A stretch of DNA of 64,000 nucleotides from NCBI RefSeq assembly GCF_007989605.1, contig NZ_BJUL01000010.1, positions 62,001 to 126,000 on the forward strand. The letters run 5' to 3'. The notes beneath the pieces were generated by a model. The model did no database searches. It had not been told where the DNA came from and was given only the letters and a program-made list of their open reading frames with translations. Of the stretch, positions 59,765 through 64,000 are shown piece by piece. The stretch is from Vreelandella venusta (GTDB lineage: Bacteria > Pseudomonadota > Gammaproteobacteria > Pseudomonadales > Halomonadaceae). Numbering within the stretch: the first letter of the stretch is position 1; every line of letters begins with the position of its first letter. A program made the position numbers and the translations under genes.

Positions 59765-61204
59765 ATGTGCCACTTCTCTCGCTTTTTTGCCTTCAGGCGA
59801 CTCGCTCAGTGCAGCCTTTTCTTAATACTGTTGGCGGCCTCTTTGGTAGTGGCCTCTCTGCAGGCGGCTGAATCTCCCGCCATTCAATTGTCGCCGATGA
59901 GTGGTGGCCATGGGGCAGTGGAACAATTTGATCACAACGCTTATTCATTACCGCTACGTAACATGTCGATGACCAAGCGGCTTGACTTCAGCGTCGGCAA
60001 TAGCTTTTTCCGCAACCCCTGGGTGGTCGCACCTGCCAGCACTGAAGCCCGTGATGGCCTGGGCCCGTTGTTTAATACCAATAGCTGCCAAGGCTGTCAT
60101 CTCAAGGATGGGCGTGGCCATCCGCCGATGGGGGATGAACCCCCCATTGCGTTGTTCCTGCGTCTTTCGCTGCCTTCCGATCAGGCGGAGCCGGAAACTC
60201 TAGAGCAACGGGGCGCGCTGCCGGTACCCAGCTACGGCTTGCAGCTACAAACCTCTGCGATTCCTGGCGTGCAGCCGGAGGGCAAACTGGTCATTGAGTA
60301 CCGTCCGCGGGAGGTGAGCTTCGCTGACGGCCATCGCGTTACCTTGCAGGAGCCGCTTTACTCAATTGCCGAACTTGCCTACGGTGAGCTACCAAATACG
60401 CTGCTGACGTCGCCACGGTTGGCGCCACCAATGATTGGTTTGGGCCTGCTGGAAGCGATTCCTGAAGCAGACCTGATGGCGGCTGCCGACCCCAACGATA
60501 CCGATGGCGATGGCATTTCTGGGCGCTATAACCAAGTCTGGGATGTGCGCAGTGGCACCACGGTGATGGGGCGCTTTGGTTGGAAAGCGGGTGAGCCCAG
60601 CATTGAACAGCAGAGCATGCACGCCTTCGCCGGCGATATGGGGCTAACGTCTCGCTTAGCGCCGCAAACGGATTGCATGGAGAGTCAGGGGTGCGATGCC
60701 TTTGCTGATGGTGGAACGCCTGAAGTCAGCGATGACATTGCAGACTTCATCACCTTCTATGCCTCTAGCCTAGCGGTACCGATGCGCCGCAACATGGATG
60801 ATCCTGAGGTGATACAGGGGGCCGAGACATTTAACGCACTGGGCTGCGCAAGCTGCCATACCCCCCGTCATCGCACTGCCTCGGATGCACCTCGGGCGGC
60901 GTTAGCGAATCAAGAAATATGGCCTTATAGCGATCTGCTGCTCCACGATATGGGCGAAGCTTTGGCCGACCATCGTAGTGAATTCCAAGCGGATGGGCGC
61001 GAATGGCGCACCCCACCGTTGTGGGGGATTGGCTTAGCACAAACGGTGAATCCTCGGGCTGGCTTTCTCCACGATGGCCGTGCTCGTACGCTGGAGGAGG
61101 CGGTGCTGTGGCATGGTGGCGAAGCAGAAGCGACCATTGAAGCCTATCGACATCTCCCCGCTGACCAGCGCGCGGAACTTATTCGCTTTCTTGAGTCTTT
61201 ATGA
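59765..61204 (+). CDS. Di-haem c-type oxidoreductase (DUF1111, thiol-oxidoreductase-like)
   Basis: A 479-residue exported cytochrome with two haem motifs, CQGCH near residue 110 and CASCH near 360. It belongs to the di-haem DUF1111 family, annotated as thiol oxidoreductase. The second gene of the imelysin group; it may oxidise or reduce iron or thiols in the periplasm during iron uptake (inference). The frame opens at 59705, within the terminator hairpin; the ATG at 59765 begins the signal peptide. Confidence 0.88.
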   Translation: MCHFSRFFAFRRLAQCSLFLILLAASLVVASLQAAESPAIQLSPMSGGHGAVEQFDHNAYSLPLRNMSMTKRLDFSVGNSFFRNPWVVAPASTEARDGLGPLFNTNSCQGCHLKDGRGHPPMGDEPPIALFLRLSLPSDQAEPETLEQRGALPVPSYGLQLQTSAIPGVQPEGKLVIEYRPREVSFADGHRVTLQEPLYSIAELAYGELPNTLLTSPRLAPPMIGLGLLEAIPEADLMAAADPNDTDGDGISGRYNQVWDVRSGTTVMGRFGWKAGEPSIEQQSMHAFAGDMGLTSRLAPQTDCMESQGCDAFADGGTPEVSDDIADFITFYASSLAVPMRRNMDDPEVIQGAETFNALGCASCHTPRHRTASDAPRAALANQEIWPYSDLLLHDMGEALADHRSEFQADGREWRTPPLWGIGLAQTVNPRAGFLHDGRARTLEEAVLWHGGEAEATIEAYRHLPADQRAELIRFLESL

Positions 61205-61253
61205 GCTTTGCAACGCTTCTGTTACGGCTGTCGGCTATTCGTAAGGAGTTAAT

Positions 61254-62285
61254 GTGATTTCTTCTCTTCGTCGTTTGGGGGTAGCCGTTGCGTTTTTAGC
61301 GGCTCCCTTTTCTGCACTGGGTTCCGCTGATACGGACACCAATACACCACGTGATATCTGGCATGGCGCGATAGCGCAGCAGTATGCCGAACTCAGTCAT
61401 GCCTCTGAGCGCCTTGAGGCTAGTGCAACGCGCTTTTGCCAAGCTCCCGATGAATCGCTCAAGCAGCGGCTTGAAAGCGACTGGCTGGGGGCTTATCAAG
61501 CTTGGCAGGCGGTGCGCTTTGTCCAGTTTGGGCCCATTGAGCAGAATAGCCGTGGCTGGCAACTTCAGTTCTGGCCAGACCGCAAAAACCTGGTAGGTAG
61601 CAAGGTAGAAGGATGGTTGAGAGCGGACACCATGCCAACGGCCGAAGATATTGCTAGCGATAGCGTCGCGATTCAGGGATTTCCGGCTATTGAGTACTTG
61701 CTATATGACGATGCTATGAGTGACCGGCCACTTGGTGAACCGGCTATGTGCGGCTTGTTGCAGGCTATCTCTACTCATCTCGTAGACACGAGTAGCGCAC
61801 TGGAGCGCGACTGGCAGGCCTTTGGTATGCACTATCGTGATACCCCGCGTTACACCGAAACCACACTGGCTAACGCCATTCAAGCAATCGAAACCCTAGA
61901 GCAGAAACGTCTTGGTGAGCCAATGGGGCTACAAGGGGCGCCTGCTAATCGTTATTTAGCGGAAGCTTGGCGTAGCGGTAACTCCATTCGTTTGGTGGAA
62001 AGTACGCTTGAAGGGCTGCGCACAGGGTTTCTTCCAGGGCTCTCGACGTTGCTGCGCGAAGCCGATGCAGTGCCACTCGCCGAGACATTTCGTGATCAAT
62101 TGGACAAGACGTTAGCCAAGGCGAGTGATCTGCCTTCGGAGCTGACAACGTCACTGGACGATCAAGCCTTTCGTGATCTGCAGTCGCTTTACCTCAATAT
62201 TGGTCAGTTGAACTATCTGCTAGGAACCGAAATTGCGGCCGAGCTTGGCCTAGTGCGTGGCTTTAATTCTAGCGATGGAGATTGA
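61254..62285 (+). CDS. Imelysin-family protein (second)
   Basis: A 343-residue exported imelysin, start GTG after AAGGAG; signal peptide ends near FSALGSA. The GxHxxE motif is replaced by GFPAIEYLLYDD, so the His of the first copy is Pro here, as in many second imelysins of this operon. It may therefore bind metal differently. Third gene, 49 bp after the di-haem gene. Confidence 0.86.
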   Translation: MISSLRRLGVAVAFLAAPFSALGSADTDTNTPRDIWHGAIAQQYAELSHASERLEASATRFCQAPDESLKQRLESDWLGAYQAWQAVRFVQFGPIEQNSRGWQLQFWPDRKNLVGSKVEGWLRADTMPTAEDIASDSVAIQGFPAIEYLLYDDAMSDRPLGEPAMCGLLQAISTHLVDTSSALERDWQAFGMHYRDTPRYTETTLANAIQAIETLEQKRLGEPMGLQGAPANRYLAEAWRSGNSIRLVESTLEGLRTGFLPGLSTLLREADAVPLAETFRDQLDKTLAKASDLPSELTTSLDDQAFRDLQSLYLNIGQLNYLLGTEIAAELGLVRGFNSSDGD

Positions 62286-62288
62286 GCG

Positions 62289-63377
62289 ATGCAGCGACGG
62301 CAGGTGCTGAAAGCTGGGCTAGGAAGCGTCTTAATGGCATTAACACCACTGAGCTGGGCGGTGCCGGGGCGCGAAAATGCTGACTGGCTGTTTAGCGCGG
62401 TTGATGATCTTGATGGGAAGCACTACATCGCTGGAGTGGCACTGGATGGCAAAAGCCGCTTTATGATTGAAGTGCCCGAGCGCTGTCACGGGGGCTGCCT
62501 ACGTCCTAGCTCCCACCAGGCAGTACTTTTTGCCCGCCGCCCCGGCACTCGAATGCATGTGATCGATGGGGCTAATCGGCGCTTAGCTCATACCATTTCA
62601 GCGGGAGAAGGTTACCATTTCTATGGACATGGGGTTTTCGACCTGAACGGGCGCTATCTGTATGTCACCGCCAATCGTTTGGCGGACAGCGCCGGGCTAG
62701 TGCGCGTTTACGATGCTGCCAACGACTACGCTCATGTGCGCGATATGTCGCTGGATGGTATCGGACCCCATGAGCTTCGGCTGATGCCGGATGGCGACAC
62801 TCTGGTGATTGGTTTGGGCGGAATCCAGACTCATCCAGACTACGGCCGGGTAAAGCTCAATCTGGACACCATGGCCCCGGCGCTGATGCTTATGAATCGC
62901 CACAGTGGCGAAGTAGTCGCCCGCCATGCCCCTTCGCACCACCAGCTTAGCTGCCGCCATCTAGACGTGGCAGCGGACGGCACGGTGATCGCCGGATACC
63001 AATTTGAAGGCCCTGAGTGGGAATCCTATCCGCTGATTTGTCGTCTGGATGCTGCCGGAGACTTCTCAGAGCTGGCGCTGCCCGATGAGGTCACCACCAG
63101 CCTCCGGCACTACACCGCTAGCGTCGCGTTTAGCCGTGTTTCAGCAACTGTTCTGGTGACCGCTCCTCGCGGTAATCGGGTGCTGCTGCTAGATGCTGAA
63201 CAGGGCCGCTTGAACGCTAACCTGGAGCTACCCGACGCTGCCGGTGCCCGCTGTGATGGGAGTGGCGGCTTTCTGGTCTCCTCCGGCCAGGGCGGACTCT
63301 ACCGTGTAACCCCTGACACGGCAGTGCCCGAGTTGCTCGCCAGCCAGGAATTCCGCTGGGATAACCATTTGACCTGA
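62289..63377 (+). CDS. DUF1513 beta-propeller protein
   Basis: A 362-residue exported protein. The N-terminus QRRQVLKAGLGSVLMALTPLSWA is a twin-arginine signal, so it is folded before export. The rest is a repeat-rich propeller with GGCLRPSSHQAVLFARRPGTRMHVIDG, DLNGRYLYVTANRL and GIGPHELRLMPDGDTLVIGLGGIQTHPDYGR, the DUF1513 pattern. Last gene of the imelysin group, starting 3 bp after the previous stop. Iron-related role by context only. Confidence 0.88.
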   Translation: MQRRQVLKAGLGSVLMALTPLSWAVPGRENADWLFSAVDDLDGKHYIAGVALDGKSRFMIEVPERCHGGCLRPSSHQAVLFARRPGTRMHVIDGANRRLAHTISAGEGYHFYGHGVFDLNGRYLYVTANRLADSAGLVRVYDAANDYAHVRDMSLDGIGPHELRLMPDGDTLVIGLGGIQTHPDYGRVKLNLDTMAPALMLMNRHSGEVVARHAPSHHQLSCRHLDVAADGTVIAGYQFEGPEWESYPLICRLDAAGDFSELALPDEVTTSLRHYTASVAFSRVSATVLVTAPRGNRVLLLDAEQGRLNANLELPDAAGARCDGSGGFLVSSGQGGLYRVTPDTAVPELLASQEFRWDNHLT

Positions 63378-63384
63378 CAGATAC

Positions 63385-64000
63385 CTAACGTCGGCCTAAA
63401 TAGCGAAAAGTATTTATCCCTAGAGTCGAAAGCGCGAAAAAGCCAGCGGCCAAGGTAACAATCGTCGGCCCCGTGGGGGTATCAAAATAGTAAGCGGCCC
63501 TGAGTCCCAACGTAACCGCCAATGTCGCAATACACATAGCTACTAGTGCCATCATTTCAGGCGTTCTGGAGAAAGGCCTTGCCGTTGCAGCAGGAATAAT
63601 CAGTAAGGCTGCAATTAGCAATGCACCGACCACCTTGAGTGCTACAGCCACGACCAGGGCAAGAGAAAGAGTTAAGACCAATTGCTCGCGGCGGGGCTGA
63701 ATGCCATTGGCGTAGGCAAGTTCATCGCTCAGTGTGGCAGTCAGAAGTGCCGACCAACGCCAGAAGAGTAACGCCAATATCAGTAATGCGCCGCCACCGA
63801 TGATCCACAGGTCATTCTGGCCAACGGCCAGGATATCGCCGAATAAATATGCCGTCAGATCAATCCGGACTCCCGAAATAAATGAAACAGCGACCAGGCC
63901 GATCGCCAAGGCCGAGTGCGCCATAACGCCGAGTAGCGTATCCATGGCATAACCGCGCCCGCTGAGTAGCGTTACGCAAGCGGCCATAGTGAGGGCAACG
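63385..64000 (-). CDS. znuB: ZnuB, zinc ABC transporter permease (3' part, runs off the window)
   Basis: The last 205 residues of the inner-membrane permease of ZnuABC, seven hydrophobic segments visible: DTLLGVMAHSALAIGLVAVSF, YLFGDILAV, KVVGALLIAALLIIPAATARPFSRTPEMM and RAAYYFDTPTGPTIVTLAAGFF, all ZnuB-like. The frame stays open to the window edge, so the start is outside. It imports zinc when scarce, normally under Zur. Convergent with the DUF1513 gene, stops 7 bp apart. Confidence 0.92.
   Translation of the reverse strand, partial: VALTMAACVTLLSGRGYAMDTLLGVMAHSALAIGLVAVSFISGVRIDLTAYLFGDILAVGQNDLWIIGGGALLILALLFWRWSALLTATLSDELAYANGIQPRREQLVLTLSLALVVAVALKVVGALLIAALLIIPAATARPFSRTPEMMALVAMCIATLAVTLGLRAAYYFDTPTGPTIVTLAAGFFALSTLGINTFRYLGRR

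Overview
The window looks like a chromosomal segment of a halophilic gammaproteobacterium, most likely Halomonas/Vreelandella (Halomonadaceae). The reasons are moderate GC, gammaproteobacterial operons (msrPQ, aaeXAB-like, rlmA, a ThrS close to E. coli's) and the DUF2157-DUF4401-GDYXXLXY trio. This is a judgement from protein resemblance, not a database result. I see no phage, insertion sequence, CRISPR, rRNA or tRNA. The segment is core and accessory metabolism, with a few decayed genes (adh, soxR-like and GNAT-like remnants, and an aas fusion that has lost its end).

Layout. 1-1.6 kb: the 5' part of thrS and a stand-alone hisI behind a Zur-type box, probably zinc-scarcity paralogues. 1.7-9.5 kb: an adh remnant, a COG4637-type ATPase, a DHA2 exporter behind a TetR-type palindrome, a MerR metal sensor with a textbook divergent operator driving an SO_0444-type metal permease, a K+ channel and a CynX-like MFS. 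9.5-14.2 kb: an aaeXAB-like aromatic-acid efflux operon and a DHA1 exporter with a divergent XRE regulator. 15.2-20.1 kb: a siderophore surface-signalling cassette (ECF sigma, FecR, TonB receptor with STN domain, secreted esterase).

20.1-26.1 kb: LysR/mdaB, then a co-directional block reading leftward: a secreted Met/Asp-rich peptide, an OmpR-type regulator, a histidine kinase, MsrP and MsrQ. This is the most interesting system here. It looks like a self-contained periplasmic oxidant defence in which the peptide is a methionine sink, MsrPQ regenerates it and the two-component system senses the stress. 26.3-28.9 kb: DUF2157/DUF4401/GDYXXLXY. 28.9-33.3 kb: LysR, YcaC-like hydrolase, ABM protein, GNAT remnant and two pirins. 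33.6-41.6 kb: an MscS channel, a glutamate-racemase-like protein without either catalytic cysteine, a 1057-residue LplT-PlsC-acyl-ACP synthetase fusion, an XRE regulator and rlmA.

41.7-54.7 kb: cold-shock protein, nucleoside deaminase, a YqaE/Pmp3 peptide, then a PqqU-like PQQ receptor (behind six 16-bp tandem repeats) facing a PQQ-dependent membrane dehydrogenase, a CurA-like reductase, a short RlpA protein, a secreted protein with four PPC-like repeats, a DUF3298 lipoprotein, and a DMT exporter with LysR and a tautomerase. 54.8-64 kb: cytochrome b561, a 7TMR-DISM diguanylate cyclase, an ArgP-like regulator, an imelysin/di-haem/imelysin/DUF1513 iron operon, and the 3' part of znuB. Metal and redox homeostasis (Zn, Fe, Cu/Zn efflux, methionine oxidation, PQQ) recurs throughout.
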